NCBI RefSeq assembly: GCF_014202315.1
Contig: NZ_JACHGN010000011.1
Location: 1-64,000 of the forward strand
Direction: 5' to 3'
From: Thermocatellispora tengchongensis
Lineage (GTDB): Bacteria; Actinomycetota; Actinomycetes; Streptosporangiales; Streptosporangiaceae
DNA: 64,000 nt
Under the pieces are notes generated by a model. That model had not been told where the DNA came from and searched no databases. It saw nothing but the letters and a program-made list of their open reading frames with translations. Positions 7,971-17,216 of the stretch are shown here, piece after piece. Both the position numbers and the translations under genes were made by a program. Position 1 is the first letter of the stretch. Every line of letters starts with the position of its first letter.

Positions 7971-9128
7971 ATGGACATCAAGGACACAGCCCGTCCCCTC
8001 GACGGCGCGGGCGTCTCGGCGTTCCTCCGGTCGCTGCCCGCCCGGCCCCTGCTGCTCGGCCTGGGCGAGGCCAGGCACTTCGTGGGGGAGCTGGGCGAGT
8101 TGCGCAACGAGATCTTCCGGCACCTGGTCGAGCACGAGGGCTACCGGTCGTTCGCCATCGAGAGCGACTGCCTCATGGGTCTCGTGGTGGACGACTACAT
8201 CACGACGGGCGCGGGCACGCTCGACGACGTCATGGAACGCGGCTTCAGCCACGGCTTCGGCGCCTCGCCGGGCAACCGCGAGCTCGTGCGCTGGATGCGG
8301 GCGTACAACGAGGAGCATGACGAAAAGCTGCGGTTCTTCGGGTTCGACGGACCTCTGGAGTATTGGGCCGCGAGCCCGCGCCAGGCGCTCACCGCCCTCC
8401 ACGCCCTCCTCGACGGCCCGCTCCCCTGCACCCGGGAAACCCTCGACACGCTGCTCGGCCCGGACGAGCCGTGGTCGAACGAGGCCACGGCCATGGATCC
8501 GTCCCAGTCGATCGGCCGGTCCCCCGAGGCCCAGCGGCTGCGGCTGATCGCCGACGACCTGGTGGCGCTGCTCGACACGCAGGCGCCAGGGCTGAGCGCG
8601 GCGGACAGGGAGCGGGCGGCGCTGTACGGGCGGACCGCGACCGGCCTGCTCCGCTACCACTACTGGATGGCCGACACGTCCCCGTCGCGGTGGACCCGGC
8701 TGTCGGCCCTGCGGGACGCGATGATGGCCGCCAACCTGCGTGCCATCGCCGAGCAGGGCCCGGCCCTGGTCTTCGCCCACAACCTCCACCTGCAGCGGAA
8801 CAGCAGCTCCATGTCGTTCGGGGATCACCGGCTGGAGTGGTGGAGCGCGGGCGCGATCACCGCGGCGTACCTGGGCGACCGGTACGCCTTCCTGGCCTCG
8901 GCCCTCGGCACGGTCGGCGCCGACGTCCCGCCCCCTGACACCGTGGAGGGCGTCCTGTCCGCGCTCCCCTGGGACCGTTCCCTCATCGACGCCCGCCGCC
9001 TGGCCGAAGCGGTCACCCGGCCGAGCCCGCGCATCTCGCAGGACTACGCCTACTTCCCGCTGGACCCGGCCCACCTCGGCATGATCGACGGCATCGTCTT
9101 CATCAGGGAGGCCGTCAACCAGGATTGA
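7971..9128 (+). CDS. Erythromycin esterase family protein
   Basis: A 385-residue protein of the erythromycin esterase family, metal-independent hydrolases that in characterised cases open the macrolide lactone. The early LGEARHFVGELGELRNEIFR holds the Glu/His of the active site, followed by the FAIESD strand and, later, the long C-terminal helices. Many actinomycete members have no known role in resistance, so this is a family assignment and not a resistance call. GAAGG sits only 1 nt before the ATG, and an AT-rich stretch (7931-7955) precedes it, so the message may have a very short leader. A strong terminator follows at 9167-9198, marking a single-gene unit. Confidence 0.85.
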   Translation: MDIKDTARPLDGAGVSAFLRSLPARPLLLGLGEARHFVGELGELRNEIFRHLVEHEGYRSFAIESDCLMGLVVDDYITTGAGTLDDVMERGFSHGFGASPGNRELVRWMRAYNEEHDEKLRFFGFDGPLEYWAASPRQALTALHALLDGPLPCTRETLDTLLGPDEPWSNEATAMDPSQSIGRSPEAQRLRLIADDLVALLDTQAPGLSAADRERAALYGRTATGLLRYHYWMADTSPSRWTRLSALRDAMMAANLRAIAEQGPALVFAHNLHLQRNSSSMSFGDHRLEWWSAGAITAAYLGDRYAFLASALGTVGADVPPPDTVEGVLSALPWDRSLIDARRLAEAVTRPSPRISQDYAYFPLDPAHLGMIDGIVFIREAVNQD

Positions 9129-9166
9129 CAGCGTCGGCGGCGCCCTCACCCGGCGCTCGCTGATGC

Positions 9167-9198
9167 CCGGCGCGGTGGCCACCCGGCCACCGCGCCGG
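9167..9198 (+). terminator. Terminator after the esterase-like gene
   Basis: A 14-bp perfect stem (9167-9180 with 9185-9198) closes on the loop ACCC, 38 nt after the stop at 9128. Confidence 0.75.
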
Positions 9199-9493
9199 CA
9201 TTCGGCGCTCAGACGTGGCCGAGACCTATAGGCCCGCTGACCGTTGATGTCAATCTATGGACGTTTCGCGCGAGAGTGCTTATCGTCTCGATCAAGGTCG
9301 GTCAGTACCGGACAGAAAGGGTTGTCTTTCGAAAGGCCGAGGCGCCCCGAGCGCTCAATGCACTCCGCAGCACGCATGACGCCCGGGTCCTGTCGCATGC
9401 CGGACATCCGTAGCCGGGTCGAGCCCGTACGCCGTGGTCGAGCCATGCCCGGCGTCAGGGCGCCTCCCGGTGCGCGAGGTACCAGGAGGGTCC
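9199..9493 (+). other. Upstream region of the secreted sugar protein gene
   Basis: This stretch has no convincing ORF. It is less GC-rich at 9225-9340. It contains a 10-bp palindrome CTTTCGAAAG at 9326-9335 that could be an operator, and ends in the ribosome site AGGAGG at 9484-9489. It probably holds the promoter of the gene at 9494. Confidence 0.4.
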
Positions 9494-12493
9494 ATGGTTG
9501 GAAGATCGCACCGCTTACCGCGTAAACGCCTGATCGCTCTGCTCGCCGCCTCGGCCCTCGCCGGCGGCCTTTTCATGACCCCCGCCGAGGCGGAGGACCT
9601 GGCCGCCGTCGACCTGCCGCCGCAGGAGCCCGGCGTCACCTTACGGGTCTACGACGTGCAGGTGCCGCTGGAGAAGATCTGCACCCTCAAGCCGGGGCAG
9701 ACCCCGAACGCCGACAAGCTCATGCCCACCATCGACTGGTCCTCCCCCGAGGACTTCGGCGGCCACGACGACCACTTCGTGAGCGAGGTCATCGGCAACA
9801 TCGACATCCAGCAGGCCGGCGCCCACACCTTCCGCCTGACCAGCGACGACGGCTCGCGCCTGCTGATCGACGGCGAACTGGTCATCGATCACGACGGTCT
9901 GCACGGGCCCGACGCCAAGGACGGCACCGTCACCCTGACCGAGGGCCACCACTCCCTGCGCATCGAGCACTTCGAGCGCGACGGCGGCCAGCAGATCACC
10001 CTCGCCTGGCAGCCGCCGGGCGCCTCCGGCTTCGCCGTCGTGCCGAACTCCGTGCTCAGCACCGACGCCGGCGTCGTACGCGTGACCGCGCCCGGCCGCA
10101 AGGAGTGCGAAGGCGTCAACGACTCCCCCGGCGACGGCCTGCCCCTGAACGCCGTGCACCCCGGCTACACGCTCACCGACCTCAGGCCGGCCGGCTTCGA
10201 GCCGCAAGTCAGCGCGATGGACTGGCTGCCCGGCGGGCGCCTGGCCGTGGCCACCTGGGGCGGCAGCGACAACACGGCCGGCGAGGTCTACATCCTGAGC
10301 GGCGTCACCGGGGCCACCGGCCCGGACAAGGTCACGGTGAAGAAGGTGGCCGAGGGCCTGAAAGAGCCGATGGGCATCAAGTACGTCGACGGCAACCTGT
10401 ACGTCTCCCAGAAACACGAGCTGACCGAGCTGCGGGACCGCGACAGGGACGGCGTCATGGAGACCCGCAGGACGGTCGCGACCTGGCCCTTCGGCGGAAA
10501 CTTCCACGAGTTCGCCTTCGGCCTGCTCTACCGGGACGGCCACTTCTACCTCAATCTGTCGGTCGCCATCGACCAGGGCGGCGCGACCACCGTTCCGCAG
10601 CCCGCCAAGGACCGCGGCGTCACGATCAAGGTCAGCAAGAGGACCGGGAAGGTCTCCTACATCGCCGGCGGACTGCGCACGCCCAACGGCATCGGCTGGG
10701 GGCCCGCGGGCGACATCTTCGTGACCGACAACCAGGGCGGCTGGCTGCCGGCCTCGAAGCTCGTCCAGATCAAGCAGGACCGCTTCTTCAACCACTACAC
10801 GACCCCGCCGGGGCCGTTCGACTCCAACCCGGTCACCAAGCCGGTGCTGTGGCTGCCCCAGAACGAGATCGCGAACTCCCCCAGCACTCCGCTCCTGCTG
10901 GACAAGGGGCCGTACGCGGGGCAGATGCTGTTCGGCGACGTGACGTACGGCGGCGTCCAGCGCGCCTATCTGGAGAAGGTGAAGGGCCAGTACCAGGGCG
11001 CGGTCTTCCGCCTGACGCAGGGGCTTGAGGCCGGTGTCAACCGGATCAGCGTGGGCCCGGATGGCGCGCTCTACGCGGGCGGCCTGGGCGCGGGCGGCAA
11101 CTGGGGCCAGGAGGGCAAGCTGACGTACGGCCTGCAGAAGCTGACCCCCAACGGGACCAGGACCTTCGACATCCTGGCGATGCGCGCCAAGCCGGGGGGA
11201 TTCGAGCTGGAGTACACCAAGCCGCTGTCGCAGGAGACGGCGACGGAGCTGGCCGGCCGTTACCAGGTCAAGCAGTGGCACTACGCCGCCACCCCCCGCT
11301 ACGGCGGCCCCAAGATCGCCGAGGAGACGCTGAAGGTGCGCTCGGCCACCGTGTCCCGCGACGGCAAGAAGGTGACCCTGGCCATCGACGGCCTGAAGTC
11401 CAACCGGGTCGTGCACGTGCGCTCACCCCGTCCGTTCAGCGCCCAGGACGGTGAGACGCTGTGGAGCACCGAGGCGTGGTACACCCTCAACGAACTGCCG
11501 GGCAAGGAACCGCCGGCCTCCCTGTACGAGGCGGAGGAGGCGACGCTGACCGGCGGCGCGGGCTTCAACACCGATCACACGGGCTACTCGGGCGGCGGCT
11601 TCGTGGACGCGTTCGGCACGAAGGGCGCCGCGGCCCGCTTCGAGGTCGAGGTCGGCTCGAAGGGCACCTACGACGTGGGCCTGCGATACTCCAACGGGCC
11701 CAACCCCTTCACCGGCGTCAAGACGGTGAGCCTCTACCTGAACGGCGAGAAGATCAAGCAGGTCGCCCTGCCCAGCACCGGCAACTGGGAGACCTGGGCC
11801 ACGGAAACGCAGTCGCTGCCCCTGCGCCGCGGCGTGAACACCATCACCTACCGGGTCGATGACGACGATTCAGGCCACGTCAACCTGGATCTGATCACCG
11901 TCCATCCCACCGGCGAGCGCATCACGCTGTTCGACGGCAAGGACACGGCGCTGTGGCAGCACACGGACGGACGTCCCGTGCAGTGGCCCCTCTCCGACGG
12001 GGCGATGGAGGTCTGTTGCGGTGACATCCGCACCAAGCAGGGCTTCCGCGACTTCAAGCTGCACGTCGAGTTCAACCTGCCGTCGCTGCCCCCGGACGTG
12101 ACCGGCCAGGACCGCGCCAACAGCGGGGTCTACCTCCAGGACCGCTACGAGATCCAGATCCTGGACTCCTACGGTGTGGCGAAGCTCGCCGACAACGAGG
12201 CGGCCGCGATCTACGCCAAGAAGGCCGCCGACCACAACGCGGCCACCCCGCCGGGGACCTGGCAGACGTACGAGATCACCTTCCGCGCCGCCCGCTTCGA
12301 CAGCGCGGGGAACAAGACGGAGAACGCCCGCGTCACCGTGACCTGGAACGGCCGCGTCGTCCACGACGACGTCGCCATCGACGGGCCGACCGGCGGCGGC
12401 GCCCCCGAAGGAGCATCGACCGGCGCCATCCGCCTCCAGGACCACGGCAACAAGGTCCGCTACCGCAACATCTGGATCGAACCGGCGGCATAA
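9494..12493 (+). CDS. Secreted PA14 / beta-propeller / CBM / DUF1080 protein
   Basis: A 999-residue exported protein. The signal peptide spans about 1-34 (RKR, hydrophobic core, then AEA-E). Domain order: a PA14-like carbohydrate-binding module at ~45-190 (DDGSRLLIDGELVIDHDGLH); a PQQ-sugar-dehydrogenase-like beta-propeller at ~225-560 (GIGWGPAGDIFVTDNQGG, ISVGPDGALYAGG); a linker; a CBM6/35-type module at ~675-810 (LYEAEEATLTGGAGFNTDHT...GYSGGGFVDAF); and a C-terminal DUF1080 domain at ~815-999 (ITLFDGKDTALWQH, SGVYLQDRYEIQILDSYG). DUF1080 proteins include 3-keto-glycoside hydrolases and lyases. The combination suggests extracellular binding and processing of a glycan, possibly through keto-sugars. 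The start is fixed by AGGAGG 5 nt upstream. It is monocistronic, with a terminator at 12503. Confidence 0.85.
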   Translation: MVGRSHRLPRKRLIALLAASALAGGLFMTPAEAEDLAAVDLPPQEPGVTLRVYDVQVPLEKICTLKPGQTPNADKLMPTIDWSSPEDFGGHDDHFVSEVIGNIDIQQAGAHTFRLTSDDGSRLLIDGELVIDHDGLHGPDAKDGTVTLTEGHHSLRIEHFERDGGQQITLAWQPPGASGFAVVPNSVLSTDAGVVRVTAPGRKECEGVNDSPGDGLPLNAVHPGYTLTDLRPAGFEPQVSAMDWLPGGRLAVATWGGSDNTAGEVYILSGVTGATGPDKVTVKKVAEGLKEPMGIKYVDGNLYVSQKHELTELRDRDRDGVMETRRTVATWPFGGNFHEFAFGLLYRDGHFYLNLSVAIDQGGATTVPQPAKDRGVTIKVSKRTGKVSYIAGGLRTPNGIGWGPAGDIFVTDNQGGWLPASKLVQIKQDRFFNHYTTPPGPFDSNPVTKPVLWLPQNEIANSPSTPLLLDKGPYAGQMLFGDVTYGGVQRAYLEKVKGQYQGAVFRLTQGLEAGVNRISVGPDGALYAGGLGAGGNWGQEGKLTYGLQKLTPNGTRTFDILAMRAKPGGFELEYTKPLSQETATELAGRYQVKQWHYAATPRYGGPKIAEETLKVRSATVSRDGKKVTLAIDGLKSNRVVHVRSPRPFSAQDGETLWSTEAWYTLNELPGKEPPASLYEAEEATLTGGAGFNTDHTGYSGGGFVDAFGTKGAAARFEVEVGSKGTYDVGLRYSNGPNPFTGVKTVSLYLNGEKIKQVALPSTGNWETWATETQSLPLRRGVNTITYRVDDDDSGHVNLDLITVHPTGERITLFDGKDTALWQHTDGRPVQWPLSDGAMEVCCGDIRTKQGFRDFKLHVEFNLPSLPPDVTGQDRANSGVYLQDRYEIQILDSYGVAKLADNEAAAIYAKKAADHNAATPPGTWQTYEITFRAARFDSAGNKTENARVTVTWNGRVVHDDVAIDGPTGGGAPEGASTGAIRLQDHGNKVRYRNIWIEPAA

Positions 12494-12502
12494 GCCGCGA
12501 CC

Positions 12503-12533
12503 GCGACCGCCGCCCCCCCATGGCGGCGGTCGC
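12503..12533 (+). terminator. Terminator after the PA14/DUF1080 gene
   Basis: A 12-bp perfect stem, GCGACCGCCGCC (12503-12514) with GGCGGCGGTCGC (12522-12533), begins 10 nt after the stop codon. Confidence 0.75.
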
Positions 12534-12636
12534 CCCGGCCACCCGCCGCCCGCCTCCCTCAGGCGGCGGCGGGGCCGGCGGCGGCGCGGCGGTCGTGTTC
12601 GGGGTAGGACCAGGCGAAGCGTGCTCGGGCGGCGGC

Positions 12637-13288
12637 GAGATCGGCGATCTGGGCGGCTGGCTGACCACCGTGGTCGGCCGGGTCCGCCTGGACATGCTCC
12701 CCGCCCGCGAGGCCCGGCGTGCGGCCGTGAGGACGTCGCCGATCCGAAGCCGGAAGTGCTGCCGGCCGACTCGGTGGGGCCGGCGCTGCCGGTGGTGCCG
12801 GAGTCGCCGTCCCCGGCGGAACGGCCGGCGTTCGTGTCGCACGACATGTTCGGCATGCCGTTCGAGCAGATCGCGCCCATCGTGGACCGCACCCCCGGCG
12901 ACCATCAAGAAGCTCGCCGGCCGCGCCCGCCGATCCCGACCTGCCCGATCAGCGCCGGGTGGTGGACGCGTTCCTGGCCGCCGCGCGGCGGCGACTTCGC
13001 CGCCCTGGTGCCCATCCTCGACCCCGACGTGATGCCGCGCGCCGACGGCGGGATGCTCACCGGCGGCTGAAAGTCACCGGGCGGCTCGCCACCTTCCGGG
13101 GCACGGCCACCGCCGCCACCACGCGTCCCGCCCTGATCAGCGGGGTCGCCGGCCTGGTCAACGCCATCGACGGCCAGGTGTTCTCCGTCGTGAGCTGCAC
13201 CATCTCCGACGGCAGGATCGCCCCGATCGACATCCTGCCGGACCCCGATCGGCCGGCCCGGCTCGGCCTCACCCGCGTCGAGCCCTGA
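12637..13288 (+). pseudogene. Decayed ECF sigma factor (SigJ-like) gene
   Basis: Pieces of one sigma factor appear in order but in different frames. Region 2 end: GDLGGWLTTVVGRVRLDML. Region 4: PAERPAFVSHDMFGMPFEQIAP, then ATIKKLAGRARR one frame away. Linker: VVDAFLAAAR. SnoaL-like domain: GGDFAALVPILDPDV, then GLVNAIDGQVFSVVSCTISDGRI. At least four frame changes are needed and the 5' end is missing, so no functional protein can result. Order and motifs match SigJ-type factors with a fused SnoaL domain, a relative of the intact ECF41 gene at 5350. The remaining ~100 bp before it (12534-12636) hold nothing I can assign. Confidence 0.75.
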
Positions 13289-13403
13289 CACCCGGCCTCC
13301 TCGGTCCGCCCCTTGTCCACGGTCCTCACTCCGGACGGGTGGGCATCAACTAGAGCTTTCGTCGCTTTCGTACCATCCTTCCCTTCCTGTACAGTTCTCG
13401 ACT

Positions 13404-14405
13404 ATGAAAATCATTCCCATCGGGGTGGTCGGATGCCTGCTCCTGGCTCTTGCCGCCTGCGGGAGCCCCGGTGGCGCGTCCTCCAGCGGTACCACCGGCG
13501 CCTCACCGCGCGCCGCCGCGGTGCTGACGAGCTGCGGCCTGCCTCTTCGCGTCACCTCACCGCCACGCCGGGCGGTCTCCATGGAGCAGAACGCGACGGA
13601 GATCATGCTGACGCTGGGCCTCGCGGACCGGATGGCCGGCACGGCCTACCGGACGGACCCGGTGCTCGACGAGCTCAAGAGCGACTACGCCAAGGTCCCC
13701 GTCCTGGCCGACCAGTACCCCGGCCGCGAGGCCCTGCTGGCCGCCAACCCCGACTTCGTCTACTCGATGCGCGCCTCCGCGTACGCCCCCGACGCCGGCG
13801 GCACGCGGCAGGACCTGGCCAAGCTCGGAGTGCCGGCGTACCTGTCCTTCAACGACTGCGAGGACCGCGCGCTGATCCCCGCCTCGGTGTCGTTCGACGC
13901 CATCTTCGCCGAGATCGGGGACATCGCGAAGATCTTCGGTGTCGAGGACCGCGGCCGGAGTGTGGTGGCCGACCTGCGCCGGCGTCTCGAAACCGCCAAG
14001 GCCACCGCTCGCATCGGGACCAAGGTGGACCTGATGTGGTACTACTCCGGCACCAAGGCCCCGGCCATCGCCGGTCGCGGCGGGCTCCCCGGCACCATCA
14101 CCACGCTCCTGGGCGCCGGCAACGCGTTCTCCGACATCGCCCAGCAATGGGCGGAGGGCGACTGGGAGACGATCGCCCAGCGCGACCCCGACGTGATCGT
14201 ACTGGCCGACCTCACCCGGGGCGGCGACGGCGACAGCGCCGAGGCCAAGAAGGCGTTCCTGCGCTCCGATCCCGTCGCCTCCAAGCTCACCGCCGTCAAG
14301 AACGACCGCTTCATCGTCGTGCCCGGCTCGGCCATGGACCCCTCGATCAGAAGCGTCAGCGCCGTGGAGCAGGTCGGCAAGGGACTGCAGGACCTCTACG
14401 GCTGA
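13404..14405 (+). CDS. FecB/BtuF-type ABC substrate-binding lipoprotein
   Basis: A 333-residue periplasmic-binding-protein-like lipoprotein: N-terminal helix with lipobox LAAC (Cys19), then a low-complexity linker and a type III binding fold (VSMEQNATEIMLTLGLADRMAGT; NPDFVYSMRASAY; DPDVIVLADL). Such proteins carry ferric siderophores, haem or cobalamin; the binding cleft does not reveal which. It heads a four-gene operon with a methyltransferase, a FecCD permease and an ATPase. I saw no cobalamin riboswitch in the 115 nt upstream, which slightly favours a siderophore. A comparatively AT-rich stretch at 13350-13400 probably contains the promoter. Confidence 0.9.
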   Translation: MKIIPIGVVGCLLLALAACGSPGGASSSGTTGASPRAAAVLTSCGLPLRVTSPPRRAVSMEQNATEIMLTLGLADRMAGTAYRTDPVLDELKSDYAKVPVLADQYPGREALLAANPDFVYSMRASAYAPDAGGTRQDLAKLGVPAYLSFNDCEDRALIPASVSFDAIFAEIGDIAKIFGVEDRGRSVVADLRRRLETAKATARIGTKVDLMWYYSGTKAPAIAGRGGLPGTITTLLGAGNAFSDIAQQWAEGDWETIAQRDPDVIVLADLTRGGDGDSAEAKKAFLRSDPVASKLTAVKNDRFIVVPGSAMDPSIRSVSAVEQVGKGLQDLYG

Positions 14406-14487
14406 TCTCCGGCTCGGTTGACCACGCCCGGGGCCGGACCCGCGCGACTTGCGGCCCGCCCTCCCCTCGCCTTCTCAGGAGACCCCG

Positions 14488-15255
14488 ATGACCGTTTCCC
14501 TCACCCCACCGACCTTCGACGAGCTGCTGTCCGAATGGGAGCGGCAGCAGGCCGCCTACGTGGCCCACCGGGAGAACCGCTTCCAGGTGATGCTCGACGT
14601 GCTCGGCCTCCATTGCCCCGCCGATCTCACGGTGCTCGACCTGGCCTGCGGCCCCGGGTCGATCGCCGACCGGGTGCTGCGCCGCTTCCCGGACGCGCGT
14701 GCGGTGGCCGCCGACTACGATCCGGTCCTGACCCGGATCGCCCGGTCCGTGCTCGCCCGCCACGGCGACCGCGCCACCGTGGTCGAAGCCGACCTGGTGA
14801 GCGCCGACTGGTCATCGGCCCTGTCGGCGTGGACCTTCGACGCCGTGCTCAGCTCCACGGCGCTGCACTGGCTGTCTCCCGGGCAACTGCTGGCCGTCTA
14901 CACCGAGCTGGCCCGGTTGCTGCCGCCGGGGGCCGTGCTGTTCAACGCCGACCACCTCCGCTTCGGCGAGGACCGGCCGGTCCTGCGGCGGTTGTCGGCC
15001 GAGCACGACACCGCCGTCCAGCGGGAGGCGTTCACCGGCGGTGCCGTGACCTGGGAGCAGTGGTGGGGGCTGGCCGCCCGCCACCCCGAGCTCGCCCCTC
15101 TGCTGCCCGAGCGCGAGCGGCGCTTCGCCGACCGCCCGCCGCAGCCGCTCGCGCCGCTGGAGTTCCACCTCACGGCCCTGCGGACCGCCGGTTTCACGGA
15201 GGTGGGTACCGTCTGGCAGTACTTGGATGACTACGTCGTCTTCGCCAGGCGATGA
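14488..15255 (+). CDS. Class I SAM-dependent methyltransferase
   Basis: A 255-residue methyltransferase. Motif I is VLDLACGPGSIADRVL (residues ~48-63), followed by the acidic loop AVAADYDPVL and post-I LVSADWSS, and FDAVLSSTALHWLS as motif IV. It resembles small-molecule (trans-aconitate-like) methyltransferases. CAGGAGA lies 5 nt before the ATG at 14488. It sits inside the uptake operon, and its stop overlaps the permease ATG (ATGA), so it is co-translated with an importer. It may modify the imported metallophore or a related metabolite; that is inference. Confidence 0.88.
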   Translation: MTVSLTPPTFDELLSEWERQQAAYVAHRENRFQVMLDVLGLHCPADLTVLDLACGPGSIADRVLRRFPDARAVAADYDPVLTRIARSVLARHGDRATVVEADLVSADWSSALSAWTFDAVLSSTALHWLSPGQLLAVYTELARLLPPGAVLFNADHLRFGEDRPVLRRLSAEHDTAVQREAFTGGAVTWEQWWGLAARHPELAPLLPERERRFADRPPQPLAPLEFHLTALRTAGFTEVGTVWQYLDDYVVFARR

Positions 15256-16337
15256 CCTCCCACGCACCCTCGCGAACCACGGGCACCGCACGCCCGGCGG
15301 TGCCCGGTACCGCCGGGCGTGGCAGGCGGTGGCCGGGCGCGCTCTCGCTTAGCGGCGCCGGCCTGGTGGCGCTCCCGCTGTCGGTGGCGCTCGCCGTGAC
15401 CGTCGGCGCCGCGGACCTGTCGATCGGGGATATGTTCCGGAGCGTCGCGGCGCACCTGGGCCTGCCGGTGGCGGCGCTCCCCCCGCTGCAGGACGCGATC
15501 GTCTGGGAGCTGCGCCTGCCGCGCGTGCTGCTCGCGGCGCTGGTCGGCGGCGGCCTCGCCGTGTGCGGGGCGGTTCTCCAGGCGCTGACGCGCAACCCGC
15601 TGGCCGACCCCTACCTGCTCGGCATCTCCTCCGGCGCCTCCACCGGGGCCGTCGCGATCCTGATCCTCGGCCTCGGGTCCGCCGCCACCCTGACCGTGGG
15701 GGCCTTCGCCGGCAGCGTCGCCGCCTTCTGCTGCGTTCTCGCGCTGGCCGGCGCGGGGATGGCGAGTCCCGTCCGCGTCGTCCTGGCCGGGGTCGCGGTG
15801 TCGCAATTGTTCGGCGCGGTGACCAGCCTGATCGTCATCTGGGCCGGTGACGCGCACAGCACGCGCAGCGTGACGTTCTGGCTGCTGGGCTCACTCGCCT
15901 CGGCGACCTGGAGCGGCGCCGCCCTGTGCGCTGCCGCCGCCGGGATCGCCCTGGCCGTCTGCTGGGCCGCGGCCCCCGCCCTGGACGCCTTCGCCTTCGG
16001 GCGCGAAGCCGCCGAGTCCATGGGCGTCTCCCCGGTGAGGACGCAGCTCACACTGCTGATCGTCACCGCACTGAGCACGTCGGCTCTGGTGGCCGCGAGC
16101 GGAGCCATCGGGTTCGTGGGCCTGATCGTGCCGCACGCCGTCCGCTTCCTGGCCGGCTCCCGCCACCGGGTGCTGCTGCCGGCCTGCGCCCTGTACGGAG
16201 CGATCTTCCTGCTGTGGGCCGACACCGCCGCGCGGGCGCTGTTCGCCCCGCGGGAGATACCCGTCGGCGTGCTCACCGCCCTGATCGGCGTGCCCGCCTT
16301 CGCGGCCGTCATGCGCCGGAGGAGCACCGCGAGATGA
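15252..16337 (+). CDS. FecCD-family ABC transporter permease
   Basis: A 361-residue polytopic permease of the BtuC/FecCD family, about ten membrane helices. Diagnostic segments are LRLPRVLLAALVGGGLAVCG, LADPYLLGISSGASTGAV and GFVGLIVPHAVRFLAG. It forms the membrane channel for the substrate captured by the lipoprotein at 13404. Only one permease gene is present, so it is expected to form a homodimer. It overlaps both neighbours by 4 nt. Confidence 0.93.
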   Translation: MTSHAPSRTTGTARPAVPGTAGRGRRWPGALSLSGAGLVALPLSVALAVTVGAADLSIGDMFRSVAAHLGLPVAALPPLQDAIVWELRLPRVLLAALVGGGLAVCGAVLQALTRNPLADPYLLGISSGASTGAVAILILGLGSAATLTVGAFAGSVAAFCCVLALAGAGMASPVRVVLAGVAVSQLFGAVTSLIVIWAGDAHSTRSVTFWLLGSLASATWSGAALCAAAAGIALAVCWAAAPALDAFAFGREAAESMGVSPVRTQLTLLIVTALSTSALVAASGAIGFVGLIVPHAVRFLAGSRHRVLLPACALYGAIFLLWADTAARALFAPREIPVGVLTALIGVPAFAAVMRRRSTAR

Positions 16338-17143
16338 GCCTGGACGCCCACGACATCACCTGGAGCGCCAACGGCGCGCCCATCATCGACGGGATCACGG
16401 TCTCGCTCCCCCAGGGCCGTCTCACCGGGCTGCTGGGACCCAACGGAAGCGGGAAGTCGACCCTGCTGCGGCTGCTGGCCGGGCTGCTCCGCCCCCGGGC
16501 TGGAACGGTCCTGCTGGACGGGCGCCGGCTCGGTGAGCTGCCGCGGCGCGAGGTCGCCCGCCGCCTGGCCGTGGTGGCCCAGGAGACGTCCACCGACATC
16601 GACATGACCGTCACCGACGTCGTGATGCTGGGGCGCATCCCGCACAGAACGGGACTCGCCAGGGTGAGCGGCGACGGCCCTCGCGACGTCCTGGAGGCCG
16701 AGAAGGCCCTGGCCCGGTGCGGCCTGGAAGGATGGGGGGACCGCAGGTGGTCCACGCTGTCCGGCGGGGAGCGCCAGCGTGTCAACATCGCCCGCGCCCT
16801 GGCCCAGCGGCCCACCGAGCTCCTCCTGGACGAGCCGACCAACCACCTCGACATCCACCACCAGCTCGATCTGCTGCGAATGCTGGCCGACGCCCCCACC
16901 ACCGTCGTCGCCTCGCTGCACGACCTCAACCTGGCGGCCCAGTACTGCGACCATCTGCTCCTGATGGAGGCCGGCCGCCTGGTCGCCTCCGGCCCTCCGG
17001 CCGAGGTGCTGACCGAGCAGTGGCTGGAACGCGTCTACCGCGTCCGGGCGACGGTCACCCTGTCACCTGACGGCCGCCCCCACCTGCGCTACACCTCACT
17101 GGACGACCCCTCTCCCGCCTTCACCAGCGGCGACGGCCGCTGA
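16334..17143 (+). CDS. FecE/BtuD-type ABC ATP-binding protein
   Basis: A 269-residue ATPase. Walker A GPNGSGKST (~residues 37-45), signature LSGGERQR, Walker B ELLLDEPTNHLD and the H-loop His in SLHDLN are all intact. The permease stop overlaps its ATG. It powers the metal-chelate or cobalamin importer and is the last gene of the operon, ahead of the 11-bp-stem terminator at 17157. Confidence 0.94.
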   Translation: MSLDAHDITWSANGAPIIDGITVSLPQGRLTGLLGPNGSGKSTLLRLLAGLLRPRAGTVLLDGRRLGELPRREVARRLAVVAQETSTDIDMTVTDVVMLGRIPHRTGLARVSGDGPRDVLEAEKALARCGLEGWGDRRWSTLSGGERQRVNIARALAQRPTELLLDEPTNHLDIHHQLDLLRMLADAPTTVVASLHDLNLAAQYCDHLLLMEAGRLVASGPPAEVLTEQWLERVYRVRATVTLSPDGRPHLRYTSLDDPSPAFTSGDGR

Positions 17144-17156
17144 GGCGGCGTTCATC

Positions 17157-17181
17157 GCCCGGGGCCGGAACGGCCCCGGGC
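17157..17181. terminator. Bidirectional terminator, 11-bp stem
   Basis: Perfect stem GCCCGGGGCCG / CGGCCCCGGGC with a GAA loop, between the convergent ends of the ABC operon and the MFS gene. Confidence 0.85.
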
Positions 17182-17216
17182 CCTTCATCTCCTGGCCTGC
17201 GATCCAGCAGGCGTCT

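Noticed and set aside
7971-9128. Macrolide resistance gene call
   Set aside because: Only family-level similarity to erythromycin esterase is visible; resistance cannot be concluded from sequence.
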